A DNA stretch of 64,000 nucleotides, from assembly GCF_014054725.1 (NCBI RefSeq), contig NZ_CP059563.1, forward strand, positions 1,143,749 to 1,207,748, in the 5' to 3' direction. The DNA comes from Conchiformibius steedae (GTDB lineage Bacteria > Pseudomonadota > Gammaproteobacteria > Burkholderiales > Neisseriaceae). Positions 9,533 through 18,109 of the stretch are shown here, one piece after another. Below the pieces are notes generated by a model, which had not been told where the DNA came from, did no database searches, and saw only the letters and a program-made list of their open reading frames with translations. Numbering within the stretch: position 1 is the first letter of the stretch; every line of letters starts with the position of its first letter. Made by a program: the position numbers and the translations under genes.

Positions 9533-10177
9533 ATGAATTTGAATAAAACGGTGTTACTGCTGGCAAGCGTATTGGCTTTGTCGGCATGTGGGGAGCAACC
9601 CGCTACTAGCGGGCAGGCTCAAGATAATCCTGCTTCACAGGCGGCAGCGGCTTCACAAACCGATGCTGCGCCACAACAGGCTGCTGTGGCGGAATTAAAA
9701 AGCAATAACCAAGCTCTGACGGTGAAAACCGCAGGTGAGTTTACCGATAAATTGGCGGATAAAGATATGCACCCCGACGGTGTGAGTGCGGAACAGTTGA
9801 TTTTGCTGCAACACAATGAATCGGATAATATTACCGTGTATGCTGCTGATTTCGGACAGTCCAAACATTCTGCCGCCGATTATTTTGCCAAGCTGAAAAA
9901 GGCTTTGGAAAATAATAAAGATTTGAAAGATTTGCAGATTAATCAGGTTTCGGAAGCGCGTTTGGATTACCGTTTCAGTCAGGACGGCGGCAGCGATGCG
10001 CTGCCTTTAAACGAAAGCTGTGCGGCACTGGTGGCAGGCGGGCAGGTGTATGGTGTGTGTGCGTCCAGCCCTGAAATTTCTACCGATGCTTTGGCAGCGG
10101 TGTTGAACGACATCAGTGTGCGTGTGGTGGAAGAAGCAGCGGCTTCTGATGCGGCTTCGGCAGCTTCTGCAAGCTAA
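9533..10177 (+). CDS. Lipoprotein, function unknown
   Basis: The 214-residue product has a lipoprotein signal with lipobox LSAC (Cys21) and a good ribosome-binding site (AAAGGAATAAG). After the lipidated cysteine comes an alanine/glutamine/serine-rich linker to about residue 55, then a mixed alpha/beta domain, then a low-complexity tail rich in Ala, Ser and Asp. Two cysteines near 163 and 174 could pair. I do not recognise the family. About 230 bases without a gene lie upstream, holding two TATAAT words (near 9374 and 9415) but no convincing -35 partner. A terminator follows. Confidence 0.75.
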   Translation: MNLNKTVLLLASVLALSACGEQPATSGQAQDNPASQAAAASQTDAAPQQAAVAELKSNNQALTVKTAGEFTDKLADKDMHPDGVSAEQLILLQHNESDNITVYAADFGQSKHSAADYFAKLKKALENNKDLKDLQINQVSEARLDYRFSQDGGSDALPLNESCAALVAGGQVYGVCASSPEISTDALAAVLNDISVRVVEEAAASDAASAASAS

Positions 10178-10199
10178 ATAATTTTTCATTGATATAAAC

Positions 10200-10238
10200 A
10201 GGCAATTCGGACGAGTGTTCGGATTGCCTTGATTTTTT
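10200..10238 (+). terminator. Terminator between the lipoprotein gene and ribD
   Basis: AGGCAAT pairs with ATTGCCT around an inner CGGAC/GTTCG stem, followed by TTGATTTTTT. Confidence 0.8.
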
Positions 10239-10248
10239 GGGATAAAAT

Positions 10249-11367
10249 ATGGCTGATTGGAATAAGGCAGATGTGGCGTATATGCGGCAGGCATTGGATT
10301 TGGCGTGGCAGGGACGGTTTTCCACTGCGCCCAATCCGCGTGTGGGTTGTGTGGTGGTGCGCGGCGGACAGGTAGTGGGACAGGGCTTTCATGTTCGGGC
10401 AGGCGAAGCGCATGCCGAAGTGCACGCTTTGCGGCAGGCGGGCGCGGCGGCGCGTGGCGCTACGGCTTATGTTACCCTTGAACCCTGCGCCCATTACGGA
10501 CGTACTCCGCCGTGTACGCAAGCTTTGGTGGATGCAGGTGTGGCGCGGGTGGTAGCGGCGATGCGCGACCCCAATCCTTTGGTGGCGGGTAAGGGCTTGA
10601 TGATGTTGCAGGCAGCGGGTATTGAAACCGCGTTTGGTTTACTGGAAGACGAAGCGCGCGCATTAAACCGTGGTTTTTTATCGCGCATGGAACGCCAACG
10701 CCCGTTTGTACGTCTCAAAACCGCCATCAGTTTAGACGGCAAAACCGCTTTGGCAGACGGGCGCAGCCAATGGATTACGGGCGCGGCGGCGCGGGCAGAC
10801 GTGCAGATATTGCGGGCGGAAAGCTGTGCGGTGCTGACGGGCATCGGTACGGTGTTGGCGGACAATCCACGTTTGACCGTGCGCGATTTTGACACCCTGC
10901 GCCAACCCGTGCGTGTGGTGCTGGACAGCGGTTTGCGTTTGCCTGAAAACAGTGTGTTGGTGCAAGACGGTTTGCCGACTTGGGTGACGACATTGTCTGA
11001 TGATGTGGAACGCTTTGCTGCCTATTCCCATGTTTCCATAATTAAAATAGCCAAAGATAATCAAGGGTGTGTGGATATTGGTGCATTGTTGGCAGAACTG
11101 GCGGCGCGTGGTGTGGGCGAGCTGCTGGTGGAAGCGGGCGCGGCGGTGAATACCGCGTTTTTGCAAGGCGGTTGGGTGGACGAGATGGTGGTGTATCAAT
11201 CGCCCAAACTGTTGGGCGACGCGGCACGCGGCGCGTTTACGCTGGCACAAAATCCCGATGTGCTAACGCGGGAAGCGGAATGGCAAACGGTGTCGGTGCA
11301 GGTTTTGGATAAAGACATCAAATGGGTATTGCGTAAAAACACGGCTGATGAACAGCCGTGTGTCTGA
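10249..11367 (+). CDS. ribD: Bifunctional riboflavin deaminase/reductase
   Basis: RibD carries out the second and third steps of riboflavin synthesis: deamination of the pyrimidine from GTP and reduction of the ribosyl side chain. The N-terminal deaminase has the zinc ligands His55 with Glu57 (HAE) and the cysteine pair Cys80 and Cys89 in PCAHYGRTPPC. The C-terminal reductase begins near RPFVRLKTAISLDGK. At 372 residues both halves are complete. No FMN riboswitch is seen upstream, where the gap is only 71 bases and holds a terminator. The last codons form one arm of the terminator of the convergent mtnN gene. Confidence 0.97.
   Translation: MADWNKADVAYMRQALDLAWQGRFSTAPNPRVGCVVVRGGQVVGQGFHVRAGEAHAEVHALRQAGAAARGATAYVTLEPCAHYGRTPPCTQALVDAGVARVVAAMRDPNPLVAGKGLMMLQAAGIETAFGLLEDEARALNRGFLSRMERQRPFVRLKTAISLDGKTALADGRSQWITGAAARADVQILRAESCAVLTGIGTVLADNPRLTVRDFDTLRQPVRVVLDSGLRLPENSVLVQDGLPTWVTTLSDDVERFAAYSHVSIIKIAKDNQGCVDIGALLAELAARGVGELLVEAGAAVNTAFLQGGWVDEMVVYQSPKLLGDAARGAFTLAQNPDVLTREAEWQTVSVQVLDKDIKWVLRKNTADEQPCV
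11335..11361 (-). terminator. Terminator of mtnN, embedded in the end of ribD
   Basis: On the minus strand ACACGGCTG pairs with CAGCCGTGT around a 5-base loop and is followed by a T-run. The hairpin lies within the final codons of ribD. Confidence 0.8.
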
Positions 11368-11380
11368 TGTTTTGCATCAC

Positions 11381-12097
11381 TTAAAAAGTGGCGAGAATAT
11401 GCCGAACCAACTGCGCGGAATGGGTGGCGGCGGTTTCCAAAAAGGTTTCAAAACTGATTTCGGAACCGTCGTCGGCGCTATCGGAAATCGAGCGGATAAT
11501 CACAAACGGTTTTTCAAAACGCCAGCAGGTTTGGGCGATGGCGGCGGCTTCCATTTCCAATGCGGCTGCACCCGGAAAATGCGAACGGATGGTTTGTAAA
11601 GTATCATCGCTGTGAATAAATTGGTCGCCGCTGATAATCAAACCGTGTTGGCAATGCAGGGATTTTTGCCGGCGTGCCGCTTCTTCGGCGGCGTAAATCA
11701 AAGCATGTTCGCTGGCATAACGTGCAGGCAGACGCGGCACTTGACCGTGTGCGTAACCAAATGCGGTAACGTCCACATCGTGATACGCCACTTCCGTGCC
11801 GATAATCACATCACCCACGCTCAAACCCGCACCGATTCCACCTGCGCTGCCCGTGTTGATGATGCAGTCGGGGGTGAAATGTTCGCACAGCAGCGTGGTG
11901 GCGATGGCAGCGTTTACCTTACCGATGCCGCTCAAACACAATGCCACATTTTTTCCATCTAACATACCTTGATAAATCGTGGTTTTGCCGATGGTGTGGG
12001 TGTGTACCTGCGTCATTGCCTGCTGCAGTAGGCGGATTTCGGGTTCCATCGCGCCGATAATGCCGAAGCTTTGCGGCGAAAAGGGCAGGGCGCTCAT
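11381..12097 (-). CDS. mtnN: 5'-methylthioadenosine/S-adenosylhomocysteine nucleosidase
   Basis: MtnN (Pfs) cleaves S-adenosylhomocysteine and methylthioadenosine to adenine plus S-ribosylhomocysteine or methylthioribose. The 238-residue protein begins MSALPF and shows [14 protein letters not shown] ([14 protein letters not shown]), the substrate loop [22 protein letters not shown] and the catalytic RSISDSAD. The ATG overlaps the luxS stop codon (ATGA), so translation of the two is probably coupled and the product feeds LuxS directly. A longer in-frame start further upstream would run into luxS coding sequence and has no ribosome-binding site. Confidence 0.95.
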   Translation of the reverse strand: MSALPFSPQSFGIIGAMEPEIRLLQQAMTQVHTHTIGKTTIYQGMLDGKNVALCLSGIGKVNAAIATTLLCEHFTPDCIINTGSAGGIGAGLSVGDVIIGTEVAYHDVDVTAFGYAHGQVPRLPARYASEHALIYAAEEAARRQKSLHCQHGLIISGDQFIHSDDTLQTIRSHFPGAAALEMEAAAIAQTCWRFEKPFVIIRSISDSADDGSEISFETFLETAATHSAQLVRHILATF

Positions 12098-12573
12098 GCA
12101 AAAATCTCCGTCCATTCCGCACGTTTGGCAAGCAAACCGCGGGCGATTTCCTGTGCGCCTTCCAAGCTGTGACTGGCTGCCCAACCGCATTGCACTTCAT
12201 TGCAGGCAGGCACTTCCGTGGCTGCCACCACGTCTTGCAAGGTTTTTTCAATCAAATCCAAAGCATCTTGGTATTCGGGCAGGTTCAGCAGCGCGATATA
12301 AAAACCTGTTTGGCAACCCATTGGGCTGATGTCCACCACTTTGTCGGAATGGTTGCGCGACAATTCCGCCATCAGGTGTTCCAAAGAATGCAGCGCGGGC
12401 ATTTGCATGTGTTCTTGGTTGGGCTGGCACACGCGCAAATCGTATTTGTAGATTTTGTCGCCGTGTTCGCCGTCGGTTACGCACGCCAAACGCACATAGG
12501 GTGCTTTCACTTTGGTGTGGTCCAAATTAAAACTTTCTACATTCATGCGTTTGTCGCGGATAATGTCGTTCAT
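12094..12573 (-). CDS. luxS: S-ribosylhomocysteine lyase (AI-2 synthase), Helicobacter-like type
   Basis: LuxS cleaves S-ribosylhomocysteine to homocysteine and DPD, the AI-2 precursor. The 159-residue protein has the metal-binding HSLEH motif and the third ligand in QCGWA. The text [28 protein letters not shown] and ATEVPA...QCGWAA follows the Helicobacter pylori LuxS as I remember it more closely than the Neisseria form, which starts PLLDSF. The start at 12573 has GGGAG 6 bases upstream; the internal ATG at 12546 has none. luxS sits 51 bases after lysR and overlaps mtnN, so a three-gene transcript is plausible. Confidence 0.95.
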   Translation of the reverse strand: MNDIIRDKRMNVESFNLDHTKVKAPYVRLACVTDGEHGDKIYKYDLRVCQPNQEHMQMPALHSLEHLMAELSRNHSDKVVDISPMGCQTGFYIALLNLPEYQDALDLIEKTLQDVVAATEVPACNEVQCGWAASHSLEGAQEIARGLLAKRAEWTEIFA

Positions 12574-12624
12574 GGGATACTCCCGAAAAATAAGCGGAAA
12601 AACCAATATTATAGCGGATAGGCA

Positions 12625-13506
12625 TCAGCTGCGCCAAATGCGCTCAATGCTTTGGCGCATCATGACCAATGAAGGGTCTTGCCCGTATTCGTCCAAATAA
12701 ATAAAGCTCAAGGGCAGCTGTTGTTCAAATTCGTCAATAATGGCGATGGTGCGCTTTTGTGCCAGCGCGGTTTGCGCTTTGTGCTTGGGAACGATTGCCA
12801 AGCCCGTGCCTGCTGCCACCAAATCAATAATGGTTTGCGGATAATCGCAAATAATCTGTTTTTTCGGCGACAGTTTGTGGCGGTGCCAGAACTGTTGCAG
12901 GTTTTTATAACTGCCTGAAACGTGAGACATTTCCACCCAAGTGAAATCGTTGAGGCTTTTGGGTAGGTCTGCCAGCAGTCGGGGCGCGTCCTGTTGCGGG
13001 CAAATCAATGAATAGGCAATGTTTTCCAAAAAAATGCTTTGCAGGTTGCGCTGGTTAATCGTGCCGAGAAAAAAACCGCCGTGCAGTTTTTTTGCCAAAA
13101 TACGGCTGAGGATTTCGCCGCTCATGCCGTATTGGATGTGCAGTTGCACATTGGGGTGTTCGTGCATCATCAGGCGGGTGAGTTCGGTAACTTTGTTGGC
13201 ATCAATGGGGTGTATCAGTCCCAATTGGGCATTTTGTACATAATCTTCCGACAGGGTACAGGCAAAGGCTTCCAGCTTGTGTTTGTGTTGCAGCAGGGCT
13301 TCGGCTTCAGGCAGCAGCACTTCGCCTGCGCGGGTAAGCACCATGCCGTTGCTTACCCGTTTGAACAAGGGCGTGCCGACATCGTTTTCGATGGCTTTGA
13401 TTTGTGCGGAAACGGCAGGTTGCGACAAAAACAGTTTTTCGGCGGCTTGGGTAAGGTTTTGTGTGTGTGCCACTGTAATAAAGGCGCGCAATTGGTTCAT
13501 GTCCAT
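12625..13506 (-). CDS. LysR-family transcriptional regulator
   Basis: The 293-residue protein is a standard LysR regulator. A winged helix-turn-helix lies at about residues 1-62 (NLTQAAEKLFLSQPAVSAQIKAIENDVGT read in short pieces) and a periplasmic-binding-protein-like effector domain follows. It is transcribed away from yjcH-actP and towards luxS-mtnN. LysR proteins commonly control a divergent neighbour, so the acetate permease operon is a candidate target; luxS and mtnN, downstream on the same strand, are another. The effector is unknown. Confidence 0.9.
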   Translation of the reverse strand: MDMNQLRAFITVAHTQNLTQAAEKLFLSQPAVSAQIKAIENDVGTPLFKRVSNGMVLTRAGEVLLPEAEALLQHKHKLEAFACTLSEDYVQNAQLGLIHPIDANKVTELTRLMMHEHPNVQLHIQYGMSGEILSRILAKKLHGGFFLGTINQRNLQSIFLENIAYSLICPQQDAPRLLADLPKSLNDFTWVEMSHVSGSYKNLQQFWHRHKLSPKKQIICDYPQTIIDLVAAGTGLAIVPKHKAQTALAQKRTIAIIDEFEQQLPLSFIYLDEYGQDPSLVMMRQSIERIWRS

Positions 13507-13583
13507 GACGGGACGCTCCGTAGCGTAAGGTTTTTGTAAAGAAAATTGGTGGTATTTTTAACATATTTTGATGTTTTGGGAAA

Positions 13584-13604
13584 GGTTTTTTATGGTAAAA
13601 AACC
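13584..13604. promoter_or_regulatory. Perfect inverted repeat between lysR and yjcH
   Basis: GGTTTTTTA and TAAAAAACC flank TGG in the 265-base gap between the divergent lysR and yjcH genes. It could be a regulator-binding site. There is no T-run beyond the right arm, so a terminator is less likely. Confidence 0.4.
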
Positions 13605-13771
13605 AATAAAAATCAATTATGCAGGTGTTAGGTATCGGATTTTTTGATAGAAATCATTGAAAAATAAGATTAGGCAAATGTAGCCTGATGTTTGTACATT
13701 CCTGCGCTTGGCACATTCCCTGTTGTGAGAGTGTGGCATACATCAGAAAAACAATTGACAGGAGGTTTTTT

Positions 13772-14134
13772 ATGGTACAGCAAACCCAAAATCCGCAAGC
13801 GGGCGAAGAAGCCCGTGTGGCGGCGCAGGTGTTGGCACACTCGAAATTCCAAAACATGGCAAAGCAGAAGGCTTTGGTGGGCTGGGGCTTTTCGGCGGTG
13901 ATTTTTGCCGTGTATGTGGGCTATATCTGGATTATCGGCACTAATCCGCAGCTGTTTGCACAAAAAATGTCGGAAAGCGGGGTGACCACGCTGGGCATTT
14001 ATGCGGGCATTTTTGTGATTGTGTTTTCTTTCGTGATTACTTTGGTGTATGTGTCGATTGCCAACGGCAAGTTTGAAAAAGCAACCCAAGAAGTGGTTTC
14101 GGAAGTGATGCGTAACGGCAGCGAAAAGGAGTAA
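13772..14134 (+). CDS. yjcH: DUF485 membrane protein, YjcH family
   Basis: The 120-residue protein has two membrane segments (about 40-60 and 78-100), as in the DUF485/YjcH family encoded next to acetate permease in many proteobacteria. A strong GGAGG ribosome-binding site lies 7 bases before the ATG. actP starts 6 bases after the stop, so the two are cotranscribed. YjcH probably assists ActP, but its role is not established. Confidence 0.9.
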   Translation: MVQQTQNPQAGEEARVAAQVLAHSKFQNMAKQKALVGWGFSAVIFAVYVGYIWIIGTNPQLFAQKMSESGVTTLGIYAGIFVIVFSFVITLVYVSIANGKFEKATQEVVSEVMRNGSEKE

Positions 14135-14140
14135 GGCGAA

Positions 14141-15826
14141 ATGTCTCAAGCATGGAAACAAGGGCTGTTTGCTGCGGTAGCGGCAGTGGCGGCAGGTGCG
14201 GCGCATGCCGATGCCTTTACGGGCGAAGTACAAAAACAGGCGACCAACTGGACTGCCATTATTATGTTTTTTATTTTTGTGGGCGCAACGCTGTGGATTA
14301 CCAAGTGGGCGGCTTCACAAAATAAATCCGCCAAGGATTTTTACACCGCCGGCGGCGGAATTTCAGGCTTTCAAAACGGCTTGGCGATTGCGGGCGACTT
14401 TATGTCTGCAGCTTCGTTTTTGGGCATTTCGGCAATGGTGTTTACCAGCGGCTACGACGGTTTGATTTATTCCACTGGCTTTTTGGTAGGTTGGCCGATT
14501 GTACTGTTTTTGGTGGCAGAGCGTTTGCGTAATCTGGGTAAGTTTACTTTCTCGGACGTGGCGGCTTACCGCCTGAAACAAACCCCTGTGCGCCTGTTTG
14601 CTGCGACAGGTTCGCTGCTGGTAGTGATGCTGTACCTGATTGCACAGGTGGTGGGCGCAGGCAAGCTGATTCAATTGCTGTTTGGTATGGATTACCTGTG
14701 GGCAGTGGTGATTGTGGGCGTGCTGATGGTGGCGTATGTGCTGTTTGGCGGTATGCTGGCAACCACTTGGGTACAAATGATTAAAGCCGTGCTGCTGTTG
14801 GGCGGTGCCACGTTTATGTCGTTTATGATTCTGAAAGCCTATGGTTTCAGCTTTGAAGGCATGTTCCAAGCGGCTGTTCAAGTGCATGAAAAAGGCGAAG
14901 CCATTATGGCACCTGGTGGATTGGTAAAAAATCCGATTGATGCGCTGTCTTTGGGCTTGGCACTGATGTTTGGTACGGCGGGTTTGCCGCACATTCTGAT
15001 GCGTTTCTTTACCGTACCCGATGCCCGCGAAGCGCGTAAATCTGTGGTGGTTGCCACAGGCTTTATCGGCTACTTCTACCTGCTGACCTTTATTATCGGC
15101 TTTGGCGCGATTATTTTCCTGACCAAAAACCCCGAATTTTTCAACGCCATTGTGAAAGACGGCAAAACCGTTTACGAAATGATTGGCGGTACCAATATGG
15201 CGGCGGTGCATTTGTCTAAAGCCGTAGGCGGCGACTTCCTGCTGGGCTTTATTTCCGCCGTAGCGTTTGCCACCATTTTGGCGGTGGTAGCAGGTTTGAC
15301 CCTGTCGGGCGCGTCTGCCGTGAGCCACGATATTTACTCTTCCATTATCCGCAAAGGTCAGGCTTCGCAAGAAGAAGAAATGCGCGTATCTAAAATGGCA
15401 ACTTTGGCATTGGGCGTGTTGTCCATCGTGTTGGGCTTGGCGTTTGAAAACCAAAACGTGGCGTTTATGGTGGGCTTGGCGTTTGCCGTGGCGGCTTCTG
15501 CCAACTTCCCCGTGCTGATGTTGAGCATGTTCTGGAAAGGTTTAACCACACGCGGTGTGGTAGTGGGCGGTTTTGCGGGCTTGATTGGTGCGCTGCTGCT
15601 GATTGTGTTGGGTCCTACCGTATGGGTAAGCGTACTGCACAACGAAGAAGCCATCTTCCCCTACAAAAACCCTGCCATTTTCACCATTCCTTTGGCGTTT
15701 ATCGTGTCTTGGATTGTGTCGGTAACCGACAATTCCGAACAGGCGAAATTGGATAAAGCCGGTTTTGACGCGCAATATGTGCGTTCGATGACGGGTATTG
15801 GTGCGGCAGAAGCATCTGACCACTAA
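14141..15826 (+). CDS. actP: Cation/acetate symporter
   Basis: ActP is a sodium:solute symporter family permease that imports acetate and other short monocarboxylates. The 561 residues include an N-terminal cleavable-looking signal ending in AHA (about residue 24) and at least 12 membrane segments. Family text such as [21 protein letters not shown] (split here by the reader), [13 protein letters not shown] and [13 protein letters not shown] is present. The gene pairs with yjcH and is followed by a terminator. An acs gene is not adjacent, unlike in Escherichia coli. Confidence 0.95.
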   Translation: MSQAWKQGLFAAVAAVAAGAAHADAFTGEVQKQATNWTAIIMFFIFVGATLWITKWAASQNKSAKDFYTAGGGISGFQNGLAIAGDFMSAASFLGISAMVFTSGYDGLIYSTGFLVGWPIVLFLVAERLRNLGKFTFSDVAAYRLKQTPVRLFAATGSLLVVMLYLIAQVVGAGKLIQLLFGMDYLWAVVIVGVLMVAYVLFGGMLATTWVQMIKAVLLLGGATFMSFMILKAYGFSFEGMFQAAVQVHEKGEAIMAPGGLVKNPIDALSLGLALMFGTAGLPHILMRFFTVPDAREARKSVVVATGFIGYFYLLTFIIGFGAIIFLTKNPEFFNAIVKDGKTVYEMIGGTNMAAVHLSKAVGGDFLLGFISAVAFATILAVVAGLTLSGASAVSHDIYSSIIRKGQASQEEEMRVSKMATLALGVLSIVLGLAFENQNVAFMVGLAFAVAASANFPVLMLSMFWKGLTTRGVVVGGFAGLIGALLLIVLGPTVWVSVLHNEEAIFPYKNPAIFTIPLAFIVSWIVSVTDNSEQAKLDKAGFDAQYVRSMTGIGAAEASDH

Positions 15827-15844
15827 TCGGCAGTTTGAACAGAC

Positions 15845-15877
15845 AACGGCGTTTCGGGTAACCGCAACGCCGTTTTT
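15845..15877 (+). terminator. Terminator after actP
   Basis: AACGGCGTT pairs with AACGCCGTT around a 12-base loop, followed by a T-run. Confidence 0.85.
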
Positions 15878-15942
15878 GCGCCTGATAGCAGGCTTAATGT
15901 AAAGTTCTGTTGCCTTGCCTAGTCCAAACCCTGTGTTTTCCG

Positions 15943-15948
15943 TACAAT
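15943..15948 (+). promoter_or_regulatory. Probable -10 element of glmM
   Basis: TACAAT lies 34 bases before the glmM start. No good -35 hexamer is seen at 16-18 bases. Confidence 0.4.
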
Positions 15949-15981
15949 AGCAGGTTTGTAACACCCGCAAGGAACAGCGCA

Positions 15982-17316
15982 ATGGGCAGAAAATATTTTG
16001 GTACGGACGGCGTGCGCGGCACGGTCGGACAATATCCGATTACCCCCGATTTTGTGATGAAACTGGCGTGTGCTTTCGGTCGCGCTCTGATTCGCCACGA
16101 CCAAAACCACAAACCCAAAGTGATTATCGGCAAAGACACCCGCGTATCGGGCTATATGCTGGAAACCGCGCTGGTGTCGGGTTTTACCGCTGCGGGTGTG
16201 GATGTGATTCAAACAGGTCCGCTGCCCACGCCTGCCATTGCTTATCTGACCCGCGCTTTCCGTTTGGACGGCGGTGTGATGCTGTCTGCTTCACACAATC
16301 CCTATCACGACAACGGCATTAAATTTTTTGCCGAAGGCGGCGTGAAACTTAGCGATGAAATGGAAGCCGCCATTGAAGCGGAAATGGACAAACCCATGCT
16401 CACGGTGGAATCCGACCGTCTCGGTCGCGCCAAACGCATTGACGGCGCACAAGACCGCTATATTGAATTCTGCAAATCCACTTTTCCCAACGATTTGGAC
16501 TTATACGGCTTGAAGCTGGTGGTGGATACTGCCAACGGTGCAGGTTATCACAGCGCCCCCGAAGTGTTCCGCGAATTGGGTGCGGAAGTGGTTAAAATCG
16601 GCGACGAGCCCAACGGCTTTAATATTAATGACAAAGTGGGTGCTACCCACACCAAAACCCTGCAAGCGGCGGTGTTGAATCACGATGCCGATTACGGCAT
16701 TGCCTTGGACGGCGATGGCGACCGCCTGATGATGGTGGATAAAAACGGCGTGGTTTATGACGGCGACAAGCTGGTGTATGTGCTGGCAAAAGCCCGTGCC
16801 AAACAAGGTTTGCCCTTTGGCGGCGTGGTGGGTACGGTGATGAGCAATCTGGCGATGGAACACGCCTTAAAAGAACAAGGCATTGCCTTTGCCCGCGCCA
16901 AAGTGGGCGACCGCTATGTGTTGGAACAGTTGCAACAACGCGGCTGGCTGTTGGGCGGTGAAGCTTCGGGGCATATTTTGTGCATGGACAAACACAATAC
17001 TGGCGACGGTACGATTTCCGCTTTGCAGGTATTGGCGGCGTTGCGGGTATTGGGACAGGATTTGGCGCAAGCAGTGGATTGGCAGCCTTATCCGCAAACG
17101 CTGATTAATGTGCGTATCGCCCCCGATACCGATTGGGAAAAGGCCTCTGCGGCAGCATTGGCGGAAGCCGAAGCCGAATTGCAAGGGCGCGGGCGCGTGG
17201 TGTTGCGCAAATCGGGTACAGAACCCGTGGTGCGTGTGATGACGGAAGCCGACGATGCCGCCGCCGCCGCGCAAGCTGCCGAAAAAATCGCCGCTGCCAT
17301 CAAGCAGGTTTGTTAA
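15982..17316 (+). CDS. glmM: Phosphoglucosamine mutase
   Basis: GlmM interconverts glucosamine-6-phosphate and glucosamine-1-phosphate, feeding UDP-GlcNAc for peptidoglycan and LPS. The 444 residues match the family. The phospho-serine is Ser104 in [11 protein letters not shown], the metal loop DGDGDR is intact, and the C-terminal phosphate loop [12 protein letters not shown] is present. AAGGAACAGCGCA gives the ribosome-binding site for ATG 15982, which yields the conserved [14 protein letters not shown] DedA-family gene follows after a weak hairpin. Confidence 0.97.
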   Translation: MGRKYFGTDGVRGTVGQYPITPDFVMKLACAFGRALIRHDQNHKPKVIIGKDTRVSGYMLETALVSGFTAAGVDVIQTGPLPTPAIAYLTRAFRLDGGVMLSASHNPYHDNGIKFFAEGGVKLSDEMEAAIEAEMDKPMLTVESDRLGRAKRIDGAQDRYIEFCKSTFPNDLDLYGLKLVVDTANGAGYHSAPEVFRELGAEVVKIGDEPNGFNINDKVGATHTKTLQAAVLNHDADYGIALDGDGDRLMMVDKNGVVYDGDKLVYVLAKARAKQGLPFGGVVGTVMSNLAMEHALKEQGIAFARAKVGDRYVLEQLQQRGWLLGGEASGHILCMDKHNTGDGTISALQVLAALRVLGQDLAQAVDWQPYPQTLINVRIAPDTDWEKASAAALAEAEAELQGRGRVVLRKSGTEPVVRVMTEADDAAAAAQAAEKIAAAIKQVC

Positions 17317-17322
17317 AAAATA

Positions 17323-17350
17323 CGGCAGACACTGCGGCTGCGGTCTGCCG
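17323..17350. terminator. Hairpin after glmM, weak terminator
   Basis: CGGCAGAC pairs with GTCTGCCG right after the glmM stop. There is no T-run on the plus strand, so read-through into the DedA gene is likely. Confidence 0.35.
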
Positions 17351-17366
17351 AAAAGTGTGAAGTGTT

Positions 17367-18053
17367 ATGCTGGCTTTATTGGAAACGTTTTTTCAAAATT
17401 TTGGTTATGCCGCCGTGTTTTTTGTGCTGGTGGTGTGTGGTTTTGGCGTGCCGATTCCCGAAGACATCACGTTGGTAGCAGGTGGCGTGATTTCGGGCTT
17501 GGGCTATGCCAATGTGCATCTGATGTTTGTGGTGGGCATGGCGGGGGTGCTGGTGGGCGACGGCATTATGTTTTTGCTGGGCAGGCATTTTGGCGAGCAG
17601 ATTTTGCGCTTTAAACCCGTACGCAAGCTGATGCCGCCCAAGCGTTATGCCCAAGTGCAAGAAAAATTTGATAAATACGGCAATTATGTTTTGTTTGTCG
17701 CCCGTTTTTTACCGGGTTTGCGCAGCCCGATTTTTTTAACGGCGGGCATGAGCGGCAAAGTGTCGTTTTGGCGTTGGCTGGTAATGGACGGCATCGCTGC
17801 CTTGATTTCCGTGCCGATTTGGGTGTATTTGGGCAATTTTGGTGCAGAAAACCGCGATTGGCTGATGTTGCAGGTGCACCGTTTTCAAAACGTGCTGATG
17901 GTGTTGATTGTATTGCTGGTGGCGGCGGTGGCGTGGTTTTGGTGGCGCAAACGCAGCAGCCTGCTGGCGCGTAAACAGGCTTTGTTGGAAAAACGCCGTC
18001 AGCGCCGCCAAATGCGCCGCAGCGACAAGACTTCCGCCATGAAAACCGAATAA
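17367..18053 (+). CDS. DedA-family membrane protein
   Basis: The 228-residue protein is a DedA/SNARE-associated (VTT-domain) membrane protein; family members are linked to undecaprenyl-phosphate or phospholipid flipping. The diagnostic text ARFLPGLRSPIFLTAGMSG lies near residues 112-131, and re-entrant and membrane helices surround it. The tail is rich in arginine and lysine (from about residue 193), which suits a cytoplasmic C-terminus. A terminator follows. Its place between glmM and anmK-dgkA fits an envelope function, but the substrate cannot be read from sequence. Confidence 0.88.
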   Translation: MLALLETFFQNFGYAAVFFVLVVCGFGVPIPEDITLVAGGVISGLGYANVHLMFVVGMAGVLVGDGIMFLLGRHFGEQILRFKPVRKLMPPKRYAQVQEKFDKYGNYVLFVARFLPGLRSPIFLTAGMSGKVSFWRWLVMDGIAALISVPIWVYLGNFGAENRDWLMLQVHRFQNVLMVLIVLLVAAVAWFWWRKRSSLLARKQALLEKRRQRRQMRRSDKTSAMKTE

Positions 18054-18060
18054 AATAGCG

Positions 18061-18097
18061 GCTGCCGTCCACCTGTGTGGCGGCGGCTTTTTTGTTT
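18061..18097 (+). terminator. Terminator after the DedA gene
   Basis: GCTGCCGTCCAC pairs with GTGGCGGCGGC (one bulged T) around CTGT, followed by a run of six T. It lies just before the anmK-dgkA start. Confidence 0.8.
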
Positions 18098-18109
18098 TGG
18101 GAAAAGATA

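Noticed and set aside
10178..10248. FMN riboswitch before ribD
   Set aside because: The gap is too short and holds only a terminator.
13707..13726. Possible sigma-54 promoter (TTGGCAC then TTGT) before yjcH-actP
   Set aside because: The spacing between the GG and the expected GC element is wrong and the GC is missing.
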